A stretch of DNA of 32,697 bases from CAVYHX01 sp963768415 (GTDB lineage: Bacteria; Pseudomonadota; Gammaproteobacteria; UBA9214), in contig CAVYHX010000044.1 in the NCBI GenBank assembly GCA_963768415.1, forward strand, positions 1-32,697. Reading direction: 5' to 3'. Each line of letters opens with the position of its first letter. The stretch's first letter is position 1. The translations under genes were made by a program, and so were the position numbers. The notes below the pieces were generated by a model. That model ran no database searches. It was given only the letters and a program-made list of their open reading frames with translations, and was not told where the DNA came from. Below are positions 8,889 through 17,550 of the stretch, piece after piece.

Positions 8889-9396
8889 AAGCCATCATTA
8901 TCAATGCGCTGGTATTTCAGGCAGGCTGGTTATGTTGCGTGCTCGCCGGCGCCAACCATTTGCCCTGGCTTGGCACATTGACCGCACTGCTGATCGTCGC
9001 CTGGCACGTCTTTCATGCCAATGGATCCGCGCAAAGAGCTGTCACTGATCCTGATCGCCGGTGGTATAGGCGCTGTCTGGGACAGTTTTCTGGTGTATGC
9101 CGGCTGGCTGCAGTACCCCTCGGGTATCCTGATCGAAGGAACGGCACCGCACTGGATCGTCGCCATGTGGCTGCTGTTTGCGACAACACTGAATGTGTCG
9201 CTGAAGTGGCTGAAACAACGCCTGGTGCTGGCCGCCGTGCTGGGCGCCGTCTCCGGGCCGGCAGCCTATCTTGCCGGCTGGAAACTGGGTGGCGTGCAAA
9301 TCCCGGACCCGGGATCGCCATGGCTGGCACTGGCGTGTCGGCTGGGCCCTGTTCATGCCACTGCTGATGACCCTTCAAACCGCTTTGACGGCATGA
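8885..9396 (+). CDS. DUF2878 inner-membrane protein (frameshifted as read)
   Basis: DUF2878 proteins are small polytopic membrane proteins of unknown function, typical of LitR-linked clusters. The first helix pair is seen at the start (INALVFQAGWLCCVLAG, then LPWLGTLTALLIVAWH). The middle continues in the next frame (GGIGAVWDSFLVYAGWLQYP, then MWLLFATTLNVSLKWL). The last helix lies in a third frame (WALFMPLLMTLQTAL, ending at TGA 9394). Two single-base insertions, near 9008-9018 and 9320-9345, explain this. Four to six membrane helices are expected. ATG 8885 overlaps the corrected stop of the methyltransferase. Confidence 0.7.
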
Positions 9397-9434
9397 CACT
9401 GCAGCCATCATACCCGAAGCTTGCGCAGGATCGA

Positions 9435-10246
9435 ATGCACGTGTTTGATCTGGAAATCTATCTTTACGGATTGATTGTGGCGCTGCTCCTCCCCTTGCTC
9501 ACATGGATCGTGAGCCTTTTTAAGGGAGACGTGAGTATCGTGGACAGCCTCTGGTCGCTGATTTTCCTCACGCTCTGCACCACCTATTTCCTGCTGAACG
9601 AATTCACAACAGCGCGCGGCAATGATCGTCCTGGCACTGGTTGCCAGTCTGGGCGCTGCGCCTGTCTGCCTACATCACCTGGCGCAACTGGGGCGAACCT
9701 GAAGATGCACGCTATCAGGCCATGCGGCGCAGAACATTCCCCCAACTTCGCCATCAAAAGCCTGTGGATCGTCTTCCTGCTGCAGGGTGTTCTGGCATGG
9801 ATTATTTCCCTGCCGCTGCTTGCCGCCATCACGGGCAGCAGGCCGCTGAACCTGATCGATGCATTGCGGCACTGGTACTGGTGCTGTTCGGCATCCTGTT
9901 CGAGAGTATTGCCGATGCGCAACTGTCGGCCTTCAGAGCGAAGCCCGGAAAGCCAGGGCAATGTCATGGACAAGGGCTTGTGGCGCTTACACCCGGCATC
10001 CGAATTATTTCGGCGAATGCTGCGTCTGGTGGGGTTTCTACCTGTTTGCCGTTGCCGCCGGCGGCTGGTGGTCGATTATCTCGCCGCTGCTGATGACTTT
10101 CCTGCTGCTGCGCGTATCGGGCGTGGCATTGCTGGAAAGTGATATTGCCGAACGACGGCCCGCCTACCGTGACTATATCGAGCGCACCAACGCCTTTTTA
10201 CCGGGTTTCCCGAGAGACCATGCGCAAAACCGGATCCCAGGCATGA
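9435..10246 (+). CDS. DUF1295 / steroid 5-alpha-reductase-like membrane protein (multiple frameshifts)
   Basis: The isoprenylcysteine methyltransferase/steroid reductase fold is recognisable from its parts in order: SIVDSLWSLIFL, LRLSAYITWRNWGEPEDARY, FAIKSLWIVFLLQGVLAW, LVLFGILFESIADAQL, ESQGNVMDKGLWR, YTRHPNYFGE and the end YIERTNAFLPGFPR. They lie in different frames, needing about six corrections (five extra bases and one missing). This is the most disrupted gene in the window. The substrate in bacteria is unknown. The NADPH/donor signature around YTRHPNYFGE is intact. Its corrected stop (TGA 10244) would overlap the next ATG. It could be a decayed gene, but the pattern matches the sequencing-like errors of its neighbours. 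Confidence 0.7.
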
Positions 10247-10905
10247 TGCCCGTTTCCAGATCACTGCATGCCAGGATTATCGCAGCCCTGCTGTGTAGCG
10301 CGCTGTTGCTGTTACCTGTCATAGCGGGCGCATCAACGGCAACAGAATGGCGTTTCAGGGTCTATCTCGACGACAGGGAGATCGGCCATCACCATTTCTT
10401 CCTGACAGAAAATGGCCCGGATACCGATCTCCGGTCCCGGGCACAGTTCGATGTTACCTTCCTGAAGATACCCTTGTTCAAATACCGGCACGAAAATACC
10501 GAGGTCTGGCAGAGCCAGTGCCTGCAGCGCATCACATCAACAACCGACGAAAACGGCAAGCAATTCCGGGTTACCGGCAGCACGGCAGGCAAGGTCTTCC
10601 AGCTCACCACGCAGGCCGGCGCCATAACCCTGCCCGCCTGTATCAGCACCTTCGCCTACTGGGATAAATCATTCCTCGAGCGTGAACGATTATTGAATTC
10701 ACAAACCGGCGAGTATCTCGATGTCGAGGTCCGCTACCTGGGTGAACATTCCATCCGTGTACGCAACGAAGACACACGCGCACATCACTATCAGCTGACT
10801 GCCGACAAGGCCAATATCGAGCTCTGGTACTCACAGGATGACCAGTGGCTGGGCTTGCAATCAACCACCGACAGCGGGCGTTTGCTGCGCTATGCACTGG
10901 ATTGA
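10243..10905 (+). CDS. DUF6134 secreted protein
   Basis: The 220-residue product begins with a clear Sec signal (IIAALLCSALLLLPVIAGAS, then TATEWRF). The DUF6134 pattern follows: FRVYLDDREIGHHHFFL near the start, a central FKYRHENTEVWQSQCLQRI and TTDENGKQF. It is predicted to be a periplasmic beta-rich protein of unknown function, repeatedly found with DUF2878, DUF1295 and LitR/CarH genes. The frame is intact. As read, the upstream DUF1295 frame runs into it without a stop. That apparent fusion is best explained by one extra base, since a TGA overlaps the ATG in the neighbouring frame. Confidence 0.75.
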   Translation: MMPVSRSLHARIIAALLCSALLLLPVIAGASTATEWRFRVYLDDREIGHHHFFLTENGPDTDLRSRAQFDVTFLKIPLFKYRHENTEVWQSQCLQRITSTTDENGKQFRVTGSTAGKVFQLTTQAGAITLPACISTFAYWDKSFLERERLLNSQTGEYLDVEVRYLGEHSIRVRNEDTRAHHYQLTADKANIELWYSQDDQWLGLQSTTDSGRLLRYALD

Positions 10906-10912
10906 CTCACTG

Positions 10913-11466
10913 ATGAAAACCCTCATTCACATACTCTGCATCCTGCCCGTCATCGCACTCAGCGCCTGCAGCGTCACCCCATCGCCGCTGCCCACCGTCG
11001 AGCAGGTTGACCTGGCACGTTTCATGGGTGACTGGTATGTCATAGCCAGCATACCGACCTTCATCGAGCGTGATGCGCACAACGCGATCGAGTCCTACGA
11101 GCTGATCAGTGACAAGCGCGTGGCAACCACGTTTCGCTTCAACAAGGGAGCGTTCGATGGTCCGCTCAAGACCTACAAACCCACCGGATTCGTCGGCAGC
11201 GACCCGTCCAATGCCATCTGGGGCATGCAGTTTATCTGGCCCATCAAGGCTGATTACCGGGTGATGTATCTCGACGACGGCTACACGCAAACCGTGATCG
11301 GCCGCAACAAGCGCGATTACGTCTGGATCATGGCGCGCACCCCGTCCATACCCGAGGCTGATTACGGCAATATCGAGCAAGCTGATTGCAGAACAGGGCT
11401 ACGACATTTCAAAGATCCGCCGCGTACCGCAGCAGCGGACCGGCAACCGGAGCCGGTCAGCCATGA
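10913..11466 (+). CDS. blc: Blc-type outer-membrane lipocalin
   Basis: A lipoprotein signal with lipobox ALSA-C (Cys19) is followed by the lipocalin first motif FMGDWYVIASIP. The interior contains ESYEL, the FRFNKGAFDGPLKTYKPTGF strand pair and WIMARTPSIPEADY, all typical of bacterial Blc. Blc binds lysophospholipids or fatty acids and is linked to membrane stress. The last 30 residues are shifted: one extra base near 11375 restores LIAEQGYDISKIRRVPQQ. A second puts the stop at TGA 11464, overlapping the next ATG. The gene starts seven bases after the stop of the DUF6134 gene. Confidence 0.85.
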
Positions 11467-12742
11467 GGATTGCCGTGATCGGAACAGGCATCGCCGGCAA
11501 TGTGGCCGCCTGGCATTTGTGCAGGGAACACGAGATTACGGTCTTTGAAGCCGGAGACCATGTCGGCGGTCATACCCACACCCACGATATCATTCATGCA
11601 GGACAGCAGCTTCGCGATCGATACCGGCTTTATCGTCTTCAACGACTGGACCTATCCGAATTTTATCGCCCTGCTGGATGAACTCGGGGTCGAAACCGCA
11701 ACCCACGGAAATGAGTTTCAGCAGCCGCTGTGAAGCGAGCGGCATCGAATACAACGGGGCCTCGCTGAACCGCCTGTTTGCGCAACGACGCAACCTGTTC
11801 AGACCACGCTTTCACGCCATGATCCGGGATATCCTGCGCTTCAACCGCGAATCGCGTGAATTACTCGACACCAGGGACGAATCCGTCTCGCTCGGCCGCT
11901 ACCTCGAAGACAACCATTACGGCCGTTTGTTCATCGATAACTACATCGTACCGATGGGTGCGGCCATCTGGTCAACCGACCCGCAACGGATGCTGGCGTT
12001 TCCGGCCTGTTACTTCGTGCGTTTTTTTGCCAACCACGGGTTGCTGAATATCAGGGAACGTCCGCAGTGGCGCGTGATCAGGGGCGGTTCGCATGCATAT
12101 GTCAAAAAGCTAACCGCCGCCTACAAGGACCGGATCCGCTTAAACGAGGCTGTCCTCGAGGTCAGGCGCCTGCCCGGCCATGTTGAAGTACGCACCAGCG
12201 GGGGCTCCACCGAGCGCTTCGACTACCTGTTCATCGCCAGCCACAGCGACCAGGCACTGGCCATGTTGTCTGACGCGACACAGACCGAGCGCGAGATCCT
12301 GGGTGCAATTCCCTACCAGAACAACGAGACGGTATTGCATACGGATACGTCGTTATTGCCGAAAACGAAGCGTGCCTGGGCCGCCTGGAATTACCTGCGC
12401 AGATCAAAGGATGACGGGCGGGTATCCGTGACCTACAATATGAACATCCTGCAGAACCTGCAGGCGACAACGACCTTTTGCGTGACACTCAACGACACCC
12501 GGCATATTGATCCCGACAAGATCATCCGCCGCATGCAGTATGAGCACCCGGTCTACACCACGGCAGGCGTCGCGGCACAACAACGCCAGCAGGATATCAA
12601 CGGCAAGCGCCGCACCTGGTACTGCGGCGCATACTGGCGCTATGGATTCCATGAAGATGGCGTCGTCAGTGCACTGAATGCCCTGCAGGATTTCAAGGAA
12701 CACATCGACTATGCACAGCCGTCTCTACGTCGGGCAGGTTAA
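11463..12742 (+). CDS. NAD(P)/FAD-dependent oxidoreductase, COG2907 type (frameshifted as read)
   Basis: The dinucleotide-binding start IAVIGTGIAGNVAAWHL is followed by EAGDHVGGHTHT. Next comes DTGFIVFNDWTYPNF, in a second frame, and MSFSSRCEASGIEYNG to the end in a third. Extra bases near 11590-11610 and 11695-11705 explain the breaks. The family resembles amine oxidases/phytoene desaturases. It is constantly paired with DUF1365 and a CFA-type enzyme, and in some bacteria this trio is tied to furan fatty acid or other modified fatty acid formation. The final 32 bases overlap the DUF1365 start, indicating coupling. Confidence 0.85.
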
Positions 12743-13490
12743 ACACCGCCGCTACACGCCGGTATCGCATGCGTTTCAGTACGCAATGTTCATGCTGTAT
12801 CTCGATCTGGACGAACTGCCGTCCGTGTTCAGGAACCGCTGGTTATGGTCAACCACACGCCCTGCCCTCGCCCGCTTCAGGCGCGCGGATCATCTCGGTG
12901 ACATGAACGTCGATCTGGGCACCGCCGTACGCAGCTTTGTCAGGGAAGAAACCGGTATCAAACTCAAGGGACCGATACGCTTGCTGACCAATCTGCGCTA
13001 TTTCGGCTACGGCTTCAATCCCGTCAGCTTCTACTACTGCTTCGACGAGACCGGAGACAAGCTCGACGTCATTGTCGCCGAAGTCAATAACACGCCCTGG
13101 GGTGAACAGTACTGCTACGTTCTGCCCGAGGCGCACAACAGCGGGAGCAAGGACTACAAGCGCTACTTGCTCGATAAACGCTTTCACGTCTCGCCATTCA
13201 TGGACATGGACATCGATTACGACTGGCGCTTTACCCTGCCGGCTGAAAGTCTTGTGGTCCATATGAAGAATTTCCAGCAGGGGAAAACATTGTTCGATGC
13301 CACCCTGTCGCTGCGGCAGCAGCCCGTCACCGGCATCAACCTCGCAGGGGCATTGATCCGCTACCCGTTGATAACAGCGAAGGTGGTCGCAGCCATCTAC
13401 TACCAGGCCTTGCGCCTGTGGCTGAAAAGGATTCCATATATTCCACACCCAGACAAACAGGAGGCACCGAATCCGGTGAGACGAGCATGA
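12711..13490 (+). CDS. DUF1365 protein
   Basis: The intact 259-residue product shows the DUF1365 signature: HSRLYVGQVKHRRYTPVSHA at the start, LLTNLRYFGYGFNPVSFYYC in the centre, then EVNNTPWGEQYCYVL and FHVSPFMDMDIDYDWRF. The function is not established. Conservation of the oxidoreductase/DUF1365/CFA order suggests a shared step in lipid modification. The start at 12711 lies within the previous gene, and its stop overlaps the following ATG (ATGA). The frame is undisturbed, which makes it a useful reference among broken neighbours. Confidence 0.9.
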   Translation: MHSRLYVGQVKHRRYTPVSHAFQYAMFMLYLDLDELPSVFRNRWLWSTTRPALARFRRADHLGDMNVDLGTAVRSFVREETGIKLKGPIRLLTNLRYFGYGFNPVSFYYCFDETGDKLDVIVAEVNNTPWGEQYCYVLPEAHNSGSKDYKRYLLDKRFHVSPFMDMDIDYDWRFTLPAESLVVHMKNFQQGKTLFDATLSLRQQPVTGINLAGALIRYPLITAKVVAAIYYQALRLWLKRIPYIPHPDKQEAPNPVRRA

Positions 13491-14769
13491 AATCCGCTGC
13501 ACTCTGTATCGAAAAACCTGTCGAGCAAGCCCGGGAAACGGGCTTTATCAATGACAATGCCAGGCGCATTCTGCTGGGCCGCCTGAAGTATCTGCGCCAT
13601 GGCGAACTGGTACTCATTGACTGGCAACAAACAGTATGTCTTCGGCCGCCGGGATACTGAATTCCCGGGAACAGTCACCGTCACGATCACGGGTACGGGA
13701 TTCTATACCACGGTTTTGCTGCGCGGTGTTCTCGGTGCCGGTGAAGCCTATATCAACAACGACTGGCAGTGCGACGATTTATCTGCACTGGTCGAACTGA
13801 TGCTGCGCAATCGTCACTGTATCGCCAGCATCGGGCCGGGCATGAAATCGCTCATGAAGCCCCTGCAGCTGGTGCAGCGCTGCCTGCACCGCAACACCCT
13901 GAAGGGAAGCCGCCGCAATATCGCCGCCCACTACGATCTCGGTAACGAGTTTGTTCAAGCTGTTTCTCGATGAGACCATGATGTATTCCTGCGGTATCTT
14001 CCAGCAGCCGCAGGCAACACTGCAGGAAGCGTCCGAGGCCAAGCTGGCACGTATCTGCAGGAAACTGCAGCTCAAGCCAACGGATCACGTCCTGGAAATC
14101 GGCACCGGCTGGGGCGGCTTTGCCATTTATGCAGCCAGACACTACGGTTGCCGCATCACGACCACCACTATTTCAAGGCAGCAGTATGACTACGCACGGC
14201 AACGTGTCCGCGAGGCTGGTCTGGATGACCGGATTACCCTGTTGTGCGACGACTACCGGATTCTGGATGGCAGCTACGACAAGCTGGTGTCCATCGAAAT
14301 GATCGAAGCTATCGGCTATCGCAATTACGCTACCTACTTCGCCAAATGCTGTGAATTACTCAGCCCGGACGGCATGATGTTGTTGCAAAGCATCACCATT
14401 CCCGATCAGCGCTACCCGGTGGCGAAAAAATCGATCGACTTTATCCAGCGCTATATTTTCCCTGGCGGCTGTCTGCCTTCTGTCGCCGCACTGACGACAG
14501 CGATTGCAGGTACAACCGACATGCGCGTCTTTCACCTGGAAGATATCGGCCCCCATTACGCCACCACACTGCAGCACTGGCGCGAGCGCTTCCTGGCCAA
14601 TATCGACAAGGTCCGGCAACTCGGTTATCCGGAGCGTTTCATCCGCATGTGGGAATACTACCTGTGCTATTGCGAAGGCGGTTTCAGGCAGCAATCCATC
14701 GGTACCGTGCAATTATTGCTGACCAGGCCAGGCACCCTGCGCCAGCCACTTGCAGCTGCTGACTACTGA
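13487..14769 (+). CDS. cfa: Cyclopropane-fatty-acyl-phospholipid synthase family methyltransferase (frameshifted as read)
   Basis: CFA synthases transfer a methylene from SAM to unsaturated acyl chains in membrane phospholipids. Seen here: an N-terminal lipid-binding part (AYINNDWQCDDLSALVELML), then AAHYDLGNEF, LFLDETMMYSCGIF, the SAM loop VLEIGTGWGGFA, EMIEAIGYRNY, YIFPGGCLPS and the C-terminal WEYYLCYCEGGFR. Removing one extra base near 13620-13640 and one near 13945 joins three frames into a full-length enzyme. This is the last gene of the operon and the second CFA-like methyltransferase in it. The bicarbonate-site residues could not be verified by eye. Confidence 0.88.
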
Positions 14770-14775
14770 CAACCT

Positions 14776-14799
14776 GGGGCAGGTACTGGAATCTGCCCC
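14776..14799. terminator. Hairpin between convergent cfa and nhaA
   Basis: A 7-bp stem GGGGCAG/CTGCCCC with a 10-base loop lies seven bases after the cfa stop. No T run is present on either side, so it is a weak terminator candidate or a 3'-end stabiliser. Confidence 0.4.
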
Positions 14800-14862
14800 G
14801 AACAACTGCCTGAAGATCATACTGCCCCGCCTGTTGCGTGCGCCGGATAAGGTATTGGCAGT

Positions 14863-16050
14863 CTATGTCGTGTTCGCTTCCGCCCGGGACGCGGCAAGGC
14901 GCAATATTGCATAACCCAGAACAGCAGACGCCATTGACCCGATCAGAATTCCGAGCCGGTCATCGACGGCAATCGCGGAACCACCCTGTTCAAATGCCAA
15001 TGAGCTGATGAACAGGCTCATGGTAAACCCGATCCCGCACAGCAAGGCCACGCCATAGAGCTGCAGCCAGCCTGCACCGTCAGGCAATTGCGCCAGGCCG
15101 GACTTTATCGCTACCCACGAGAAGCCGAACACCCCGATCTGGTTGCCAATAAACAGGCCGCCTGCAATACCCAGCGGCACCGGATGAAAGAAAGAATCGA
15201 CACTCAATCCTGCAAAAGAAATCCCGGTATTTGCGAATGCAAACAATGGCAGGATCCCGTAGACCACCGCCGGGTGCAGGTCGTCCTCGAGTTTCTCCAG
15301 TTGCGTTTTTTTCTCACCCGGCTGTTTTCTGAACGGGATGAACAGTGCAACCAGCACACCCGCCAAAGTGGCATGCACACCTGACTTGAGCACGGCCGCC
15401 CATAAAACCAGTCCCAGCAGCATATACGGCGCAAGCGCCAAAACACCTCTGCGGTTCAGAATAAATAACGATACGATAGCGCCAATGGCAATCAATAATG
15501 AACCCACGGACAAATCGGACGTATAAAATATCGCAATAATCACAATGGCGCCGAGGTCATCCACAATGGCCAGTGTCATTAAAAACAACTTCAGGGTATG
15601 CGGCACCCGGCTGCCGAGCAGCGCAAGCACGCCGAGCGCAAAGGCAATATCCGTGGCCGACGGAATGGCCCAGCCCTTCATCGCCACCGGGTCTCCCCAG
15701 TTGGCAAAGGCATAGATTGCGGCAGGAACAGCCATGCCGCCGGTCGCGGCAATGATCGGCAGCAACAGGCGGGAAGGCTCGGACAACTCACCATCCAGAA
15801 ATTCACGTTTGACTTCCAGGCCGATCAGGAAAAAGAAGATGGCCATCAAACCATCGTTGATCCACAACAACAATGGCTTGGCAATCTGAAACTCGCCGAT
15901 TTTTATCTCTACCGGCGTTCCCAGCAGGGCGTCGTATAAACCTTTTGCTGCCGAGTTCTCAACCACCATCGCAAGGACAGCCGCAATCAGCAGCAGGATT
16001 CCGCTGGATGCCTCGAGCCGCAGAAATTCCGTCAGGGGTTTGATTATCAT
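14863..16050 (-). CDS. nhaA: Na+/H+ antiporter NhaA
   Basis: A full-length 395-residue antiporter that exchanges Na+ or Li+ for H+ across the inner membrane for pH and salt homeostasis. The ion-binding aspartates are present: SATDIAFALG (Asp134) and the unwound-helix pair AIVDDLGAIV (Asp164-Asp165). The start is typical (LTEFLRLEASSGILLLIAA), as is GIGFTMSLFI near the end. The frame is intact. It faces the cfa gene and diverges from the CIA30 gene. No link to the light-response genes is obvious apart from position. Confidence 0.96.
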   Translation of the reverse strand: MIIKPLTEFLRLEASSGILLLIAAVLAMVVENSAAKGLYDALLGTPVEIKIGEFQIAKPLLLWINDGLMAIFFFLIGLEVKREFLDGELSEPSRLLLPIIAATGGMAVPAAIYAFANWGDPVAMKGWAIPSATDIAFALGVLALLGSRVPHTLKLFLMTLAIVDDLGAIVIIAIFYTSDLSVGSLLIAIGAIVSLFILNRRGVLALAPYMLLGLVLWAAVLKSGVHATLAGVLVALFIPFRKQPGEKKTQLEKLEDDLHPAVVYGILPLFAFANTGISFAGLSVDSFFHPVPLGIAGGLFIGNQIGVFGFSWVAIKSGLAQLPDGAGWLQLYGVALLCGIGFTMSLFISSLAFEQGGSAIAVDDRLGILIGSMASAVLGYAILRLAASRAEANTT

Positions 16051-16261
16051 CTCGTATTCATCCTGTTAACCATGGCGCTATAATGAATCTCGTACAGAAT
16101 CAATCCGCCCCGGCAGCTCCAGTAATCAAGATTCGCCGGGTACAGAGATTTTTTCATGCAGGGTGCAGAGATACGAATCTGCAATATTCCGCGGCAGAGT
16201 GCAATTGTTGCAAATATTCGCTGCAATTGCTCCTTGATGCCGATTTATGCCGGGTGAAACA

Positions 16262-16870
16262 ATGTGGAAATTCTTCAGACCCCTTGCGATAGCCTGCTTG
16301 TCTTGCTGCGGTCATGGAGGCGTTATGGCTGACGACCTGTTAATTATCGATGATCGCCGCACGGGCGATTACCGCTCGGTGCAGGGAACAAGCTGGCGCC
16401 TGGTCACGGACGGCGTCATGGGCGGGGTATCCAGCGGCCAGTTGACAACGGATAGCGTCGAGGACCGGCCCTGCCTGCGCCTGCGCGGCACTGTCAGGCT
16501 GGAGAACCGCGGCGGCTTTGTGCAGGCGGCGCTCGACGTCACACCTGAAACTGCGTCCAGGACGGCAGGATACAGCGGCATCCTGCTGGAGGTGCACGGC
16601 AACGCGGAGCAATACAATGTGCATCTGCGCACCACGGATGTCTGGCTGCCCTGGCAATCCTATCGCGCCGCGTTTCAGGCCCCGGCCGGCTGGCGAACGG
16701 TGCGACTGCCGTTTGCTGACTTTGCCGGCCATCGAATTCGTTCACCGCTGCATCCCGAACGTCTCGAACGCATCGGTATTGTGGCTATCGGCCGGGCCTT
16801 CACGGCGGACCTGTGCGTGGCGCGCCTGGCACTCTACCGGGACGCCCGGCCGGCGCCTGGCAAGAATTAA
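16262..16870 (+). CDS. CIA30 (NDUFAF1-like) family protein, exported
   Basis: The CIA30 domain is a galactose-binding-like beta sandwich. The family signature is visible as SWRLVTDGVMGGVSSGQL, then ENRGGFVQAALDV and the later RTVRLPFADF. Mitochondrial homologues assemble complex I, but bacterial members are of unknown function and often sit near lipid or stress genes. The start ATG 16262 gives a signal-like segment (IACLSCCGHGGVMA) before the domain. An in-frame start 15 bases upstream is possible. It diverges from nhaA. Confidence 0.8.
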   Translation: MWKFFRPLAIACLSCCGHGGVMADDLLIIDDRRTGDYRSVQGTSWRLVTDGVMGGVSSGQLTTDSVEDRPCLRLRGTVRLENRGGFVQAALDVTPETASRTAGYSGILLEVHGNAEQYNVHLRTTDVWLPWQSYRAAFQAPAGWRTVRLPFADFAGHRIRSPLHPERLERIGIVAIGRAFTADLCVARLALYRDARPAPGKN

Positions 16871-17113
16871 CCAGGCACCGTTTTTCATTTTCACCAGGTG
16901 CGGGCAATCCCCCTGCCCCGGCGCGGCCCGTCCCGGAATGCGCCCCGTAAGAGTCGCTCTGCCAGTGGAAAACCCGCAGCACGACTGTCACCGCCGAGCG
17001 GCCGCTCCTGCGTATTAATAAGTTATTGATATTAATATATATTAAAATAATTCTTCTGCAAGCCCCCGCAGCGCCTTCCGCAGACATTGGCGACGCCACC
17101 GAATGCCCAATAT
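16871..17113. other. Intergenic region with an AT-rich island
   Basis: No gene was found here. About 17014-17056 is strongly AT-rich (core ATATTAATATATATT) in otherwise GC-rich DNA. A similar run (ATTAATATATAT) lies at about 7690 in the gpx/methyltransferase control region. Both precede TTGTAC-containing promoters. It may act as an UP element, a flexible or melting region, or a nucleoid-protein site. Confidence 0.45.
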
Positions 17114-17153
17114 TTGTACTTGACTTGTACAATGTCTTGTACTATTTTTGTAC
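17114..17153 (+). promoter_or_regulatory. Four-copy TTGTAC operator overlapping a promoter
   Basis: Exact TTGTAC hexamers start at 17114, 17125, 17137 and 17148, spaced 11, 12 and 11 bp. They are therefore on one DNA face and in one direction. A promoter TTGACT (17120-17125), 17-base spacer, TATTTT (17143-17148) is embedded in them. A bound head-to-tail MerR oligomer would block polymerase. This fits the 11-bp direct-repeat recognition of CarH tetramers. It is the best copy of the motif in the window. Confidence 0.8.
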
Positions 17154-17189
17154 ACGAATTAACAAACCACTGAACCGGAGGTACCGACC

Positions 17190-17312
17190 GTGATTGACGA
17201 AATGATCCGCGAAATCGAAGAACAGTACGAAGTGCTGTGCAGTGACGTGCCCGGCAGCCGGCTCCACCAAATCATCAATAACCCGATCGACGAAGGCATA
17301 GACGAGGGTTGA
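17190..17312 (+). CDS. 40-residue acidic small protein under the four-copy operator
   Basis: A GTG-initiated frame encodes 40 residues beginning MIDEMIREIEEQYEVL and ending NNPIDEGIDEG. A perfect GGAGGT Shine-Dalgarno lies seven bases upstream. The operator/promoter lies just ahead and a strong terminator follows 23 bases after the stop. It therefore appears to be a complete one-gene transcript. The product is soluble and very acidic, with one Cys (17) and a predicted N-terminal amphipathic helix. I recognise no family. Its expression is probably light-controlled. It could be a regulatory or adaptor peptide, but no function can be assigned. Confidence 0.7.
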   Translation: MIDEMIREIEEQYEVLCSDVPGSRLHQIINNPIDEGIDEG

Positions 17313-17335
17313 AGCTGTGACATCCGCCGCGCCGA

Positions 17336-17361
17336 CCCAGGGGGACTGCCCCCTGGGTTTT
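17336..17361 (+). terminator. Rho-independent terminator after the small ORF
   Basis: A perfect 9-bp stem CCCAGGGGG/CCCCCTGGG with a 4-base loop (ACTG) is followed by TTTT. It closes the transcript of the 40-residue gene and separates it from the cupredoxin operon. Confidence 0.85.
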
Positions 17362-17550
17362 CCGACCCAGCTGGAAACCCAGGCTGGACGCGTTGGGCCA
17401 AACCATCGCACCGCACTGTGTGCACAACGCCATGTCGCTGGTGTGGAAACAGCTACTTCGCACTGCGGCACGGTTGTTGATCAGTAATCCGAATGACTCG
17501 GGGTTCTGCTACTGAAACCCCGGTAACGATCCAACAAGTGAGGGGAAATC

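Noticed and set aside
8000..9367. Apparent fusion of a CFA-like methyltransferase with DUF2878
   Set aside because: One extra A in the five-A run at 8870 removes the natural TGA that overlaps the DUF2878 ATG, and the frame then turns into non-DUF2878 sequence.
9859..10905. Apparent fusion of a DUF1295 C-terminus with DUF6134
   Set aside because: DUF6134 has its own signal peptide, and a TGA overlaps its ATG in the adjacent frame, so a single extra base explains the read-through.
16083..16292. A 69-residue plus-strand frame between nhaA and the CIA30 gene
   Set aside because: No domain or ribosome site, and it overlaps the CIA30 start in another frame.
17142..17471. A 109-residue minus-strand frame across the small ORF
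   Set aside because: It runs antisense through the operator, the 40-residue gene and its terminator, and shows no family features.
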